Shown in pieces: positions 1 to 8,193 of a stretch of DNA of 26,997 nt. Below the pieces are notes generated by a model. That model was not told the origin of the DNA and ran no database searches. It saw only the letters and a list, made by a program, of their open reading frames with translations. This stretch comes from Symbiodinium natans (lineage: Eukaryota > Sar > Dinophyceae > Suessiales > Symbiodiniaceae). Location: contig CAJNDS010002153.1 of NCBI GenBank assembly GCA_905221605.1, positions 227,501-254,497 on the forward strand. The letters run 5' to 3'. The position numbers and the translations under genes were made by a program. Numbering within the stretch: position 1 is the stretch's first letter; every line of letters begins with the position of its first letter.

Positions 1-100
1 CCCTATGTGTGGTGGGCTCAGTGGGGCGTGGGCGGTCATGGGCGTCACGTTATGTCGGCAACGTTGACATGCCCTTCGGCATTCTGTGTTTCTCGCCTAG

Positions 101-266
101 GCTTGTGACCTGCAAGTCGTGCGGGGTGGCTGGGGGGCCTTCATGGATAATGACCAGTGGTAGACACCATGGCTGGTCTTGCCCGCGGTATTCATACAGT
201 GATGCTTCTCAGATGCACTTCGAGGGATTCAAAGGGTCTCCCAGGAGCCACGCTAAATCGTCATGA
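101..266 (+). CDS. Exon-like frame with Cys-x2-Cys-Gly module 1
   Basis: Function not recognised. A pyrimidine-rich stretch ending in TAG (about 83-100) is followed by an open frame to a stop at 264. It carries the motif LVTCKSCGVAGG (Cys codons 111 and 120), then WIMTSGRHHGWSC, so the next Cys follows 19 residues after the second. The same pattern recurs in the same frame at 396 and 672. A small metal-binding knuckle is possible but not shown. The donor is unclear. It could be one exon of a repeated-exon gene or a decayed copy. Confidence 0.35.
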
Positions 267-545
267 CCTCTCTCTGAACCGCTTTCAGAGTGCCAACTGC
301 TGCATGTGTGTGCGCATGATGTTCAAGCTGTTGAACCAGCTGCTGGGCCCCGCCAGCTATCGCGACGCGGGCAGCAATCCTGCGAGGCTGGAGAGTGCAA
401 GTTCTGCGGCTTCGTGGGAGAAGTGTCCATGGTCACTTCTAATGGACCTCACCATGCACGACTCTGCCAGAGGCTGGGCCCACATGTTTGTCCTTTAGAG
501 CACATCGCTGGTTCCAAGAAGTTGTTTGGCGGATCATGCCAGTGA
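267..545 (+). CDS. Exon-like frame with Cys-x2-Cys-Gly module 2
   Basis: This frame is open for 92 codons between stops. From 396 it reads GECKFCGFVGEVSMVT and then GPHHARLCQRLGPHVC, giving Cys-x2-Cys, 19 residues, Cys, with a His-His pair placed as in module 1. The repeated spacing and the shared CK-x-CG core argue for duplication of one small domain. The true exon start is probably near AG|G at 386-387. A CTCTCTCTGAACCGCTTTCAG acceptor near 288 is an alternative upstream boundary. Function unknown. Confidence 0.4.
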   Translation, partial: PLSEPLSECQLLHVCAHDVQAVEPAAGPRQLSRRGQQSCEAGECKFCGFVGEVSMVTSNGPHHARLCQRLGPHVCPLEHIAGSKKLFGGSCQ

Positions 546-668
546 ATACATGTCCTACAAGGTTCCGACCAGCTACAGCCGACTCACCAAAGGTTGCAGT
601 GCTTTGTCTTCAACTTCAGACCTAGGACTCACCTAGTTCATAACATTTAATAAAATTGCCCAACCAAG

Positions 669-752
669 GTGTGCAAATACTGCGGATTGCGGGGATCAGC
701 CGCGATGGTCACTGGAATTGGCCTCTTGCTGAGATGTCCGAGAAGTTGTTAA
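669..752 (+). CDS. Exon-like frame with Cys-x2-Cys-Gly module 3
   Basis: After AAG at 666-668 the frame reads VCKYCGLRGSAAMVTGIG and then a Cys at 735 before a stop at 750. This is the third copy of the CK-x-CG module, again in frame with the first two, but with 17 rather than 19 residues before the third Cys and without the His-His pair. It looks diverged. Confidence 0.35.
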   Translation: MCKYCGLRGSAAMVTGIGLLLRCPRSC

Positions 753-833
753 GCCGATGCAATGCCGGACTGACCTAGTGACCTAGTGGCTGTGAGTGGA
801 TCGTTTTGTCTGCCTCCAGCTGCAGCCAGGTGA

Positions 834-953
834 CCAGCACTTGACGGGGTGCCCTCGGAGCACAACAAAGCCTGCTGCAAAGAGCACCAAGTATACCACG
901 TCCAAGCCAACGGAAAAGGAAGGCCTCCACTGCCCCATTGTTTGCATTGCTAG
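834..953 (+). CDS. Exon-like Cys/His-rich frame
   Basis: This frame opens directly after a TGA within the CAG|GTGACCAG segment and runs 39 codons to a stop at 951. It reads ACCKEHQVYHVQANGKG followed by PHCLHC. It lies in the same frame as the three CK-x-CG modules and is also Cys/His-rich, so it may be a further exon of the same gene. A pyrimidine-rich acceptor (about 810-830) precedes it. No family recognised. Confidence 0.25.
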   Translation, partial: PALDGVPSEHNKACCKEHQVYHVQANGKGRPPLPHCLHC

Positions 954-986
954 CGGGCTAGCTTAGCTGCTTGAGATGCAGGTGCT

Positions 987-1479
987 TTGTCAAGCTGGTT
1001 TTCCTGCTTCGTCGACGCTTGGTTAGTTCGACACATTGGCACAAGTGATCTACCTGTCTCACGTGTTTCTGGCTTTGTCGCCATACCCATGGCTGTCCGT
1101 GGCCTGCTCAGGGTGATTGCTGCAGTGTGGATTCGGCAGTCCGCCAGCCCCTCAGACTTGCTTGAACGCATACTTGTTTTCCTCACACCAGTGTGGGAAT
1201 GGGCCGGGACAGCCAGCTAAGACTCACGTAGACTCGCGTGAAGGCAACGAGGGCCAGCATGAAGAAATTGTCGTCAAGGACAACACATTCGGCGACGTGA
1301 AGAAAGCGCCGGTCACAGTCAACAGTCCAATCACCGGCGATGTCTTGACGGCACAAGTACTTGACACGGATCCTAGGTCGAAGATATCGCCGAGGCAGAG
1401 ACAAACGTGGAAGACGTTGCCGAGGAGGCAGTCATGCTGTGAACATGCAACTTCCCAGCTAGGCCCGGCAGGCAGGTAG
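987..1479 (+). CDS. Overlapping open frames, possible exons
   Basis: Two plus-strand frames overlap. One (987-1220) contains a hydrophobic stretch, FVAIPMAVRGLLRVIAAVWI. The other (1117-1479) reads KDNTFGDVKKAPVTVNSPIT and GDVLTAQ. At 1377-1442 a third frame gives the acidic segment VEDIAEAETNVEDVAEEAV. The last two would join in frame if the 20 bases 1357-1376 (GT to AG) were absent, so either a small indel or a boundary lies there. No family recognised. Confidence 0.25.
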
Positions 1480-1485
1480 CCTTGA

Positions 1486-2118
1486 ATGTTCTTTGCATCT
1501 CAAAAGCCAGGCACATCTGGAACTGGAGCCGACGATTTGAGCGTGCGGCTCATGTGTGTTCTAGACAACGCAGCCCTCTGGCATCACAAGCTGGCTTGGT
1601 TTGGTCAGGGTGCTGCGGTTAGCCATCGCTGTCCGTCGCTAAGACCGATAAGATGCAAGACTTGTCTTTGCATAGCGTTTACATGCGTTTACTGCATCCT
1701 GTCTTACCACCCCATATATCAAAGCATACTCTCGCAGTTGCCGTTCCGCTCTCGGACAGCTGGCACGGCTCAATCACTAACACCGCGACTCCTCGAAGAG
1801 GGATCCAGTGCTCCAAGTGTAGCGCAGTGTGAACGGCCGTGACCTCGTTGATTTTTGCACGTTGCCTGCATTCGCCATTCCTACTTGGAGCAGTTCGTCG
1901 TTGCCGCACAATGCAGCTTGTCGCACTACTCACACTGCTATGCCCACATGTTCAGCTTTCAAGTCGCAATGCCTAGCCGCGTAATTCATGAGTTGATCGC
2001 CACGCAACGTTGCCATCAACTTCTGAAGTCGTCTCACCAACGAAGCAGGCTGCATTCGTGTGGACAAAGCATTGCTTTGCACCACTGCAACCCGCACATG
2101 CGTGGGATCGGGCTTTGA
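1486..2118 (+). CDS. Nearly stop-free frame continuing from 1117
   Basis: The frame used at 1117-1479 continues with only four internal stops (1477, 1483, 1840, 1849) until 2116, far fewer than about one in 21 codons. The two blocks are 1486-1842 and 1855-2118. The second includes MPSRVIHELIATQRCHQLL. The pattern suits a diverged coding copy or exons read through short gaps, but composition alone could produce it. No recognisable domain. Confidence 0.2.
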
Positions 2119-2126
2119 AAAAGAGC

Positions 2127-2155
2127 ATTGATTCATTGGTTGATTGATTGATTGA
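2127..2155. repeat. (TTGA)n microsatellite
   Basis: About six imperfect TTGA/ATTG units immediately downstream of the open frame ending at 2116. Confidence 0.8.
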
Positions 2156-2474
2156 CGCTAGCATCACCATTTGTGAAGTTGTGGTCGGTGTAGCAGGGAT
2201 GTCGGTTAGGCAAGCTGCTTTGCTTCAGCCTGATCATGTGCACACAAATCTCAAGGATCAAATCTAGTTGTTGCAATGGTGCTGCCTCCAAGTCCAAAGA
2301 GACGCCTGCGTGGCAAGGCTGACACACTGATCGGTTAGATTCCGATGCAAGAGTGCCCACAAAGTAGCTTTGCTGTCGATGTGGCAGCTGGTCGACACTG
2401 TGAGGTTTCCCCCAGTGCCATCAGTTCTTTCACAAAGGAGAAGCGACAGCTCACTTTGAAGTGAGATCCTCAGA

Positions 2475-2639
2475 ATGGGTGGCACAGAGAAGGCCGCATC
2501 TGGAGTTTGCACGTCATACATTGAGAAACTGGACAATCTCCATGTGAGGTGCGTGCAGAGACTACTTCCCAACCTGTGCCCACTCCGCGTGGCAGATGAG
2601 CATCAGGGTAGTGTAGAAAGCCCTTTCAACTGCCCTTAA
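2475..2639 (+). CDS. Short open frame with ATG start
   Basis: ATG at 2475 opens 54 codons: MGGTEKAASGVCTSYIEKLD, then a Cys-rich segment with LPNLCPLRVADEHQG. Composition is mixed and protein-like. The frame downstream (2612-2905) would continue it if the 35-base GT...AG segment 2608-2642 were removed. Such an intron would be unusually short, so an indel is equally possible. No family recognised. Confidence 0.3.
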   Translation: MGGTEKAASGVCTSYIEKLDNLHVRCVQRLLPNLCPLRVADEHQGSVESPFNCP

Positions 2640-2905
2640 CAGCACATTTCGAGAGCACGCGGCCTGTCAGCACCTTCCGCAGTGGCAGGTATGCCCACAC
2701 AAAGGGGGCAGACTTCGAGGCTGAGGCGGGATTGTACATAGGACACGCGCATCATAAGCAAACAAAAAGGCAACAGAGGCAGGACGTGTTCAGGCGTGGC
2801 TTCAATGGCTGCGAAGTGTTCGACCGGGCTTGCAGCTACCCTCAGCCAATGTCTCAGCACCCTAAATTCAGGTTCAAGCTGAACTGGACTGGCTACTTGT
2901 GGTGA
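2612..2905 (+). CDS. 97-codon open frame, likely exon
   Basis: This frame has no early ATG but is open for 97 codons and is strongly protein-like: FRSGRYAHTKGADFEAEAGL, then HHKQTKRQQRQDVFRRGFN and HPKFRFKLNWTGYLW. It ends at a TGA that overlaps a good GTGAGG donor (2902-2907), so the stop may lie inside an intron. A pyrimidine-rich acceptor ending in AG sits at 2625-2642. It overlaps the next frame by about 20 bases. Function unknown. Confidence 0.4.
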   Translation, partial: CRKPFQLPLTAHFESTRPVSTFRSGRYAHTKGADFEAEAGLYIGHAHHKQTKRQQRQDVFRRGFNGCEVFDRACSYPQPMSQHPKFRFKLNWTGYLW

Positions 2906-3446
2906 GGTTCAGGAAGCGTCCGAGTTGCTGCTGAAGCTTTCTCAGAGCAGAAGGCAAAGCTTGTCTGCGATGTGCAGTGGCACAACAGGCTACTGTGTCA
3001 CTCTGGCATTGCTGGATCCCCCTGATCCCGCTGTAGGCGTCCAGAGCCAGTCTATGATAGATCCCTGCAAGGCAACATAACAAGGTGCTGCCAGCACCTG
3101 CTGCTTGGAAGCCGACTGGCGTGCAATTCGTGGACGAGCAGGCGGTGTAGCGGAAGCGGGGAGAGAGTAGCAATGTCAATGTCATGACACACCCGAATGG
3201 TTTCAACATCCACGACGAATGACAAAAAGTGTTGGATTGTTGTCCATAAGCCCCGCGTCCTTCACATACATGATTGGTTTGCAAACGAAGAGCACTTGCC
3301 CTCTTTCGAGCTGGACGGAATCCTTCGTCTAGTACTCGAGCCAAGTTCAGAAGATGTGGAACGATTGAACACCGTTCCAAACTAGAACATGCATAGAACG
3401 CACGCGCGCTGACGCCGGGCACCCCTTGGCTGCCACCCCACGACAT
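2874..3446 (-). CDS. Longest open frame of the array-free left part (190 codons)
   Basis: A minus-strand frame of 190 codons starts with ATG. It is Cys- and Ser-rich, with a fair segment HLLNLARVLDEGFRPARKR and an end LPSALRKLQQQLGRFLNL. No domain, signal peptide or metal-binding pattern is evident. Its length is unusual for chance, but the plus-strand frames at 2612-3080 and 3197-3385 look at least as protein-like, so it may be an antisense shadow. Confidence 0.25.
   Translation of the reverse strand: MSWGGSQGVPGVSARAFYACSSLERCSIVPHLLNLARVLDEGFRPARKRASALRLQTNHVCEGRGAYGQQSNTFCHSSWMLKPFGCVMTLTLLLSPRFRYTACSSTNCTPVGFQAAGAGSTLLCCLAGIYHRLALDAYSGIRGIQQCQSDTVACCATAHRRQALPSALRKLQQQLGRFLNLTTSSQSSSA
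2883..3080 (+). CDS. 65-codon open frame downstream
   Basis: This frame reads CGEVQEASELLLKLSQSRRQ and then TLALLDPPDPAVGVQSQSM before TAA at 3078. It overlaps the end of the preceding frame in another register, as expected if one coding sequence carries a one-base shift or if a splice lies there. A helix-forming EASELLLKL stretch is visible. No homologue recognised. Confidence 0.3.
   Translation, partial: TGLATCGEVQEASELLLKLSQSRRQSLSAMCSGTTGYCVTLALLDPPDPAVGVQSQSMIDPCKAT
3197..3385 (+). CDS. 62-codon open frame, candidate terminal exon
   Basis: ATG at 3197 opens a balanced, acidic reading: NDKKCWIVVHKPRVLHIHDW and then SFELDGILRLVLEPSSEDVE, ending at a TAG at 3383. The composition (Trp, His, charged residues, no runs) is unlike random GC-rich translation. 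It lies on the opposite strand to a longer open frame covering the same bases, so only one of the two can be expected to be real. Confidence 0.35.
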   Translation: MVSTSTTNDKKCWIVVHKPRVLHIHDWFANEEHLPSFELDGILRLVLEPSSEDVERLNTVPN

Positions 3447-3691
3447 TGCCGCCCCACTTGCGGTCGAGATACTTAGAACCTTCCCAACCCTTCCTGGAGC
3501 AAGTACGGTAGCTACGAGCTCGCCACGACCATGTCAGTGTAGTCGAGAAAGTGAGAGGCTTGGCTACGCTACTACGCTCCCTCCATTCCCATCCCCAATT
3601 TGCCATCCGAAGCTACTTGAGATTCTAGCTTGAGCCTGGGTGAGCTTAGTGCAAATTTTGTTCGTCTTTGTCCGTTTATTGGCTCAGGGGG

Positions 3692-3925
3692 ATGCTCGAG
3701 TCCACAACCTCCATGGCTTCGAGGAGCCACAGTGCGGGCCAGGGCCCCGAAAACGGCGCAAATGGCTTGAAGAGAGAGTGTCCCAATATTTCTCATTGGT
3801 TTGCTTCTCAGATAGATACCGGTAGCTGGCAATGTTGTACTCGCTTTAGTGTCCAGGGGTCGCCCCCCCAACAATTTTGGGGTTTTCGCGTGTCCTCTAT
3901 AAGCCGAGACGCGGGCTGGGGTTAG
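3692..3925 (+). CDS. Open frame with ATG at 3692
   Basis: This frame reads MLESTTSMASRSHSAGQG and KRECPNISHWFASQIDTG before becoming Trp/Gly-rich. Upstream, 3671-3688 contains TTGGCTCA, weakly resembling the end of the dinoflagellate spliced leader, but the match is too short to use. Possible 5' exon, low support. Confidence 0.2.
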   Translation: MLESTTSMASRSHSAGQGPENGANGLKRECPNISHWFASQIDTGSWQCCTRFSVQGSPPQQFWGFRVSSISRDAGWG

Positions 3926-4397
3926 GGCGGGTAGGCGTCGAGGGTTGAGAGGGGGGAAGCCTTGAAGCTTGAGGGTCTAAGAAGCTTTCCAGGCTTTTTT
4001 GGCTCCCTGGACAGGGGGGCTGCGGACTAATGCGGGTAACCGAAACAGTTTTCTAAACGCGAACGAGGGCAGGGCCTGTTTGGCAATGAATTTCTGAAAG
4101 GAAGTTATAAAATTCCGGAGTTTCTTATTCAAAACTATTGTTAGTTTTTGGCTCCCGCCCCTGCCCCCTCTCATCCCCGGGCCGCGAGCTTCGCATAATT
4201 GGGGGTAACCCTTGTCAAAGGGGTCGCTCTAAAATTTTCCGGAAAAAAGCTTAATAGCGGCTAACGATACTAGAGGTGCAACATCAATGGCGGGTTTGCG
4301 AAGCCGTAAAAGTCCCTGCATGGTCCGACCTCTTGCAATGGCCAAGGCTGTTCACGTGGCATGAGTTGCAAGCTTAGCACGAGCTCATCAAGTTCTC
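3926..4397. other. No convincing gene
   Basis: Mixed-composition sequence up to the assembly gap. I see no exon with usable splice sites and no repeat beyond a weak GGGTTAGGGCGGG stretch near 3920-3930. Confidence 0.5.
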
Positions 4398-4497
4398 NNN
4401 NNNNNNNNNNNNNNNNNNNNNNNNNNNNNNNNNNNNNNNNNNNNNNNNNNNNNNNNNNNNNNNNNNNNNNNNNNNNNNNNNNNNNNNNNNNNNNNNN
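4398..4497. other. Assembly gap (100 N)
   Basis: Exactly 100 N, the usual convention for a gap of unknown size. Telomere-motif arrays are absent to the left and abundant to the right. Confidence 0.98.
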
Positions 4498-4519
4498 CCC
4501 CCCCCCCCCCCCCCCCCCC
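4498..4519. repeat. Poly-C run beside the gap
   Basis: About 22 consecutive C directly after the gap, then GCCC and A9. Homopolymers of this kind often stop assembly, so the length is uncertain. Confidence 0.9.
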
Positions 4520-4624
4520 GCCCGAAAAAAAAAGCCTGTCGAGCAGCTCGAGGTAAGATGCCAGACATGTGGGAACAGCATTTGGAGAGGCCGCACGCTT
4601 CGAAGTTGTGTGCCCCAAACCTAA
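4520..4624 (+). CDS. Short frame with a Cys-x2-Cys-Gly motif or a GTAAGA donor
   Basis: This frame reads KKKPVEQLEVRCQTCGNSIW and ends at TAA in the first array. A good donor GTAAGA follows CTCGAG at 4552, so the exon may end at VEQLE and the CQTCG motif may be intronic. The motif resembles the CK-x-CG modules at 111-683 but the spacing to the next Cys differs. Confidence 0.25.
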   Translation, partial: ARKKKPVEQLEVRCQTCGNSIWRGRTLRSCVPQT

Positions 4625-4680
4625 ACCCTGAACCCTAAACCCTAAACCCTAAACCCCAAACCCTAAACCCTAAACCCGAA
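4618..4680 (-). repeat. CCCTAAA array
   Basis: First interstitial telomere-type array, about eight units with CCCTGAA and CCCCAAA variants. Confidence 0.95.
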
Positions 4681-4758
4681 CCTTAACCATAGAAGATGCT
4701 TTCGCCATGGGTCCAGAAAGACATCCAACAACCAGAGGACCAATGAATTGGAGGACCA

Positions 4759-4819
4759 CTAAGGGAAAGTTACATGGTCCTTGAGGGCCCATGTTAAGGG
4801 ACCATGTAACTACCCTAAG
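4759..4819. repeat. Foldback hairpin element
   Basis: Arms 4759-4782 and 4796-4819 are nearly complementary, with core GTTACATGGTCC against GGACCATGTAAC around a 13-base loop. It lies between two inversely oriented arrays and resembles the core of a miniature inverted-repeat element. Confidence 0.8.
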
Positions 4820-4823
4820 AGTT

Positions 4824-4878
4824 TAGTTCGGGTTCAGGGATTTGGGCTTTGGTAGGGTTCAGGAATTTAGGGTTAAGG
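4824..4878 (+). repeat. Degenerate TTTAGGG tract
   Basis: TTTAGGG, TTCAGGG, TTTGGGC and TTAAGGG units, heavily diverged. Confidence 0.7.
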
Positions 4879-5035
4879 GTTCGGTTTCGGGGATAGGGCG
4901 CTTGTTTGTTGGCGTGGTGGGCGCATTTTTTTTGCGCGCTTTGGGGGCGTGCTGTTCTTTTCTGAGGCTGGGGGGTGGGGGGACACCAACCCAAAACAGG
5001 CATCCTGAAGAAAGACACTCCATCTGACCGCCGAC

Positions 5036-5239
5036 ATGCAAGCAAACGCTAGACTCGAAAAAACCGGCGGTCCACAACAGCCATCTTGCTGGGGTGGAGA
5101 AGGTCGACGTATGCCTCTCATGGATGGTCCCCGCCCGGGCACATGCGGGGGCCTAATGTCTCAAAAGGGTTTTTCGGATGAAAGGTCGTGTCAGACAGCA
5201 ACAGAACCGGCAACAGAAGGCAGCAGGTCAAGATTGTGA
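5036..5239 (+). CDS. 67-codon open frame with ATG
   Basis: ATG at 5036 opens MQANARLEKTGGPQQPSCWG, continuing with GLMSQKGFSDERSCQTATEP to TGA at 5237. Composition is mixed and protein-like. An acceptor ending CCAAAACAG at 4999 lies just upstream and a second possible acceptor, CTCAAAAG, lies inside. It sits between a G-rich and a C-rich array. Function not recognised. Confidence 0.3.
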   Translation: MQANARLEKTGGPQQPSCWGGEGRRMPLMDGPRPGTCGGLMSQKGFSDERSCQTATEPATEGSRSRL

Positions 5240-5344
5240 GGACCTCTCACTCACACTAACTACTCCTCCATCAAACTGGTGATGTTGAATCCTTCAACAC
5301 TGGTGTCGTTGCAGCTCTAGCCCTCGCAAGCCCTCATCTGTTAT
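5240..5344. other. Pyrimidine-rich island, no clear exon
   Basis: CTCTCACTCACACTAACTAC is followed by unique sequence before the next array. It could contain an acceptor but no convincing frame. Confidence 0.3.
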
Positions 5345-5592
5345 ATGAAGCCCTAAACCCGTGAACCCTAAAACCCTGACTCCTAAACCCTGTCTCCTAA
5401 ACCCCTAAACCCTCAACTCTTCAACCCCGAACGTCCTCACTAAGCGCCTTCAACCCTCAAAACCCTTGCATTCCCTCAACTCCCCAAACACCCCTGAAAC
5501 CCTGAAACCCTGGAAACCCTGAAACCCTGAAACCCTGAAACCCTGAAACCCTGAAACCCTGAAACCCTTAAACCCTAAACCCTAAACCCTCA
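5345..5592 (-). repeat. Degenerate CCCTAAA array with CCCTGAAA octamers
   Basis: The left part is diverged. At about 5497-5572 an eight-base variant CCCTGAAA is repeated nearly perfectly about nine times, then canonical CCCTAAA resumes. Confidence 0.9.
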
Positions 5593-5595
5593 AAG

Positions 5596-5649
5596 ACATT
5601 CCGGGCCTGACCATCCCGGCGTGCAACATCAGCGGGCCTGGGCGACCAG
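5596..5649 (+). CDS. Candidate exon between inverted arrays
   Basis: After CCTCAAAG the 54-base island reads IPGLTIPACNISGPGRP on the plus strand. The minus strand is also open (GPLMLHAGMVRPGMSL), so the strand is unproven. Flanks are a C-rich array on the left and a G-rich array on the right. Confidence 0.25.
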
Positions 5650-5769
5650 GGTTTAGGGTTTGGGGTTTAGGGCTTAGGGCTTAGGGTTTAGGGTTTAGGG
5701 TTTAGGGCTTAGGGTTTAGGGTTTAGGGTTTAGGGTTTAGAGCTTGGGGTTTAGGGTTTAGGGTTTAGG
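5647..5769 (+). repeat. TTTAGGG array with TTAGGGC variants
   Basis: About 17 units, including TTTAGGGC/TTAGGG and TTTGGGG variants. Confidence 0.95.
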
Positions 5770-5847
5770 TGCTATCTAAGGTTGGAACCACGGGCCCTTT
5801 GTGTGGTCCCGCACCCTTGTTCATAGGGATCCGAAGTACGGGCCCTG

Positions 5848-5967
5848 CATATATACATATATACATATATACATATATACATATATACATATATACATAT
5901 ATACATATATACATATATACATATATACATATATACATATATATATATATACATATATATATATATT
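5848..5967. repeat. CATATATA octamer satellite
   Basis: About 12 copies of the 8-base unit CATATATA, then a pure AT stretch. Its translation into Tyr/Ile/His repeats is not a gene. Confidence 0.95.
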
Positions 5968-6114
5968 ATTTCTGTATTTATATTTATATTTATACTTTTA
6001 CTTATATTTTATTTACATATATATATATATGGTACCCCCCCCCCCCAAAACCCCACGCTTCCATATGCTCTTCCCTGAAGTCCGACAGATCGGCCTCCCA
6101 GTTTGGTCATGGTA

Positions 6115-7200
6115 GGGTTTTAGAAATTCATTAAATAGTTTACTGAATTTCACTAATGTGTCTAATGTCCTTGATTTCGTTACTTTTAATTAACTTCGTT
6201 GATTCCAAAAAGCTGAATTCACATAATTAGATCCACTCAGCCATTTCGTATGAATTCAATAAGAATCCTATTTAAATCAATACGTACAATTGATAGGAAT
6301 CTGGTTTAAATATGTAGAAGCATATCAAATTAGTAGGACTCCTATTCTAATTTCTTGGAGTCCTAAACTCGAAGGAATCATAGGAAGCCCATCGAAATGA
6401 ATAGGAACCCTTTTGAATTCATAGGAATGCTACTAAAATGAATATGAACCCTATAAAAACTTCTGTGAATTCTTTTACGAGTAACAGGAATCCGTTTAAC
6501 ATGAAGACGAATCCTATTAAGATTAAGAGGAGCCAAAAAAAATCTATAAAAAAGTAACGTGGACCCTTTGAAACAATAAGAGCCGCACTGATGAAATGAC
6601 TATGAACCTATTAAAACTTTTTGTTCATAGGACTGCTGTTAAAATTATTAAGAATTACAATAGAATTATTTCGAGTCCAATTGAAATGAATAGGGACCAG
6701 TATTCAAAAAACAGTAGGAGCACTGTTGAATCTAGTAGGATCCCTATGAAAATTATTAAGAATCCTTTCAACATGAATGAGAGACCCTGTTAACATGAAT
6801 ACGAAGCCTATTCAAATTAATCAGGAACCTATTTAAATTAATTGGAAGCTTATCAAAGCAAAAAGAATCCAATTAACAATTGTACGCAAACCTTTTGAAA
6901 TTGAATAAGAAGCCCATTAACATCATAGGAATATGTTTAAAAAACACTAGGAATAAGAACGCTATTAACATTACTAAGAACCCTATTCGAACTACTTGGA
7001 ATCTGATGAAAATGAATAGTAATCAATATTAACCCGAATAAATCCAATAGGCACCCTTTAATAGGCATCCTTTAGAAATTAATACGAACCCAATTAGACA
7101 AATGCAGGAATTGCTAGTAAAATTATTCGGAATCTTATCAATTTAATACGAACCCCCAGTAAAATGAACGGCAGTAGGATTAATCTTAAATAGGAAACCT
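6115..7200. repeat. Degenerate ~20-22-bp AT-rich minisatellite
   Basis: More than 40 diverged units of the type AATAGGAATCCTATTAAAAT. Most contain an imperfect palindrome, TAGGA-A-TCCTA. Period and sequence vary, indicating an old array. Confidence 0.7.
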
Positions 7201-7204
7201 ATTC

Positions 7205-7945
7205 GGTAAGATTAATAAGACTCTTATTTTCCGTCTCTAATTTCAAAATGTAACCTTTCTCTCGGCTCTTAGAATTCCAGAATTCCTGATTTTTCAGGGG
7301 CCTCGAGTTCCCGAATTCCAGATTCTGGAATGCTGGAATTCTGAAACTGGGGGCTAATAAGAACTCCCATTGAAGTGAACGGGAGTATTGTTAAAATTAG
7401 TCAGCCTAGAAAGTTATAAGGAATCCTCTAAAACTTAATGGGTAAGATTAATAAGACTCTTATTTTCCGTCTCTAATTTCAGATGTAACCTTCGTGGCTC
7501 TCCGAAATTAGAATTCCAGAATTCCAGAATTCCAGAATTCCAGAATTCCAGATTTGTCAGGGGCCCCCAGTTCCAGAATTCCAGATTCTGGAATTCTGGA
7601 ATTCTGGAACTGGTGGCTAATAAGAACTCCCATTGAAGTGAACGGGAGTATTATTAAATTTAATCAGCCTAGAAAATTATAAGGAATCCTCTAAAACTTA
7701 ATGGGTAAGATTAATAAGACTCTTATTTTCCGTCTCTAATTTCAAATGTAACCTTCTTGGCTCTCCGAAATTAGAATTCCAGAATTCCAGAATTCCAGAT
7801 TTGTCAAGGGCCCCCAGTTCCAGAATTCCAGATTCTGGAATTCTGGAATTCTGGAACTGGGGGCCTCTGAAAAATCTGGAATTCTGGAATTCTGGAATTA
7901 GGGATCTCAGAAAATCTGGAATTCTGGAATTCTGGAACTGAGGGT
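7205..7945. repeat. Tandem ~240-260-bp repeat with EcoRI palindromes
   Basis: GGTAAGATTAATAAGACTCT begins copies at 7205, 7441 and 7704 (periods 236 and 263, the third copy altered at its end). Each copy contains runs of the octamer AATTCCAG followed by the complementary octamer CTGGAATT around a GGGGCCCCC-like centre, so each can fold into a long hairpin. GAATTC recurs in every octamer. Confidence 0.9.
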
Positions 7946-8013
7946 TTCTGGGGAGAGGTTTTCATAGTGTACGATAGGAAAACATAGTAAAACGCGGGTT
8001 TTGAGGGGGGGGT

Positions 8014-8060
8014 AGCATATATATATATATATATATATATCTATCTATCTATCTATTTAT
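8014..8060. repeat. (AT)n and (CTAT)n microsatellite
   Basis: An AT run followed by CTAT and TTTA units within the right arm of the inverted-repeat element. Confidence 0.95.
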
Positions 8061-8193
8061 TTATTGTTTTTATTCATTTTTCTTTTTATGTATTTATTGA
8101 ATTAGGCTCTATAACGGGGACCTAAATTAAAGGCCCATACTTCGGATCCCCTCGTCAAGGGTTCTTTGGGCTTGCAGCTTCTGGGGTGAGTCT

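Larger units (their letters stand above)
5813..8162. mobile_element. AT-rich element bounded by long inverted repeats
   Basis: Outer arms 5813-5846 and 8130-8162 are inverted copies sharing ACCCTTG and then GGGATCCGAAGTA followed by GGGCC. A second inverted pair lies inside: AT-run, GGTACCCCC..., CAAAACCC at 6018-6054, and its complement at 7993-8040. Both arms carry AT microsatellite between outer and inner parts. The interior is AT-rich, repetitive and non-coding, and differs from all flanking DNA. It resembles a foldback element or a recombination product. No transposase is visible. Confidence 0.6.

Noticed and set aside
3671-3688. Possible dinoflagellate spliced-leader relict before an ATG
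   Set aside because: Only TTGGCTCA and a few neighbouring bases agree. An eight-base match is expected by chance in a window this size.
4361-4624. Open frames spanning the N gap
   Set aside because: They exist only because N translates as X. Only the part after the gap is considered.
5769-6134. Open frame rich in Tyr, Ile and His
   Set aside because: It is the translation of the CATATATA satellite.
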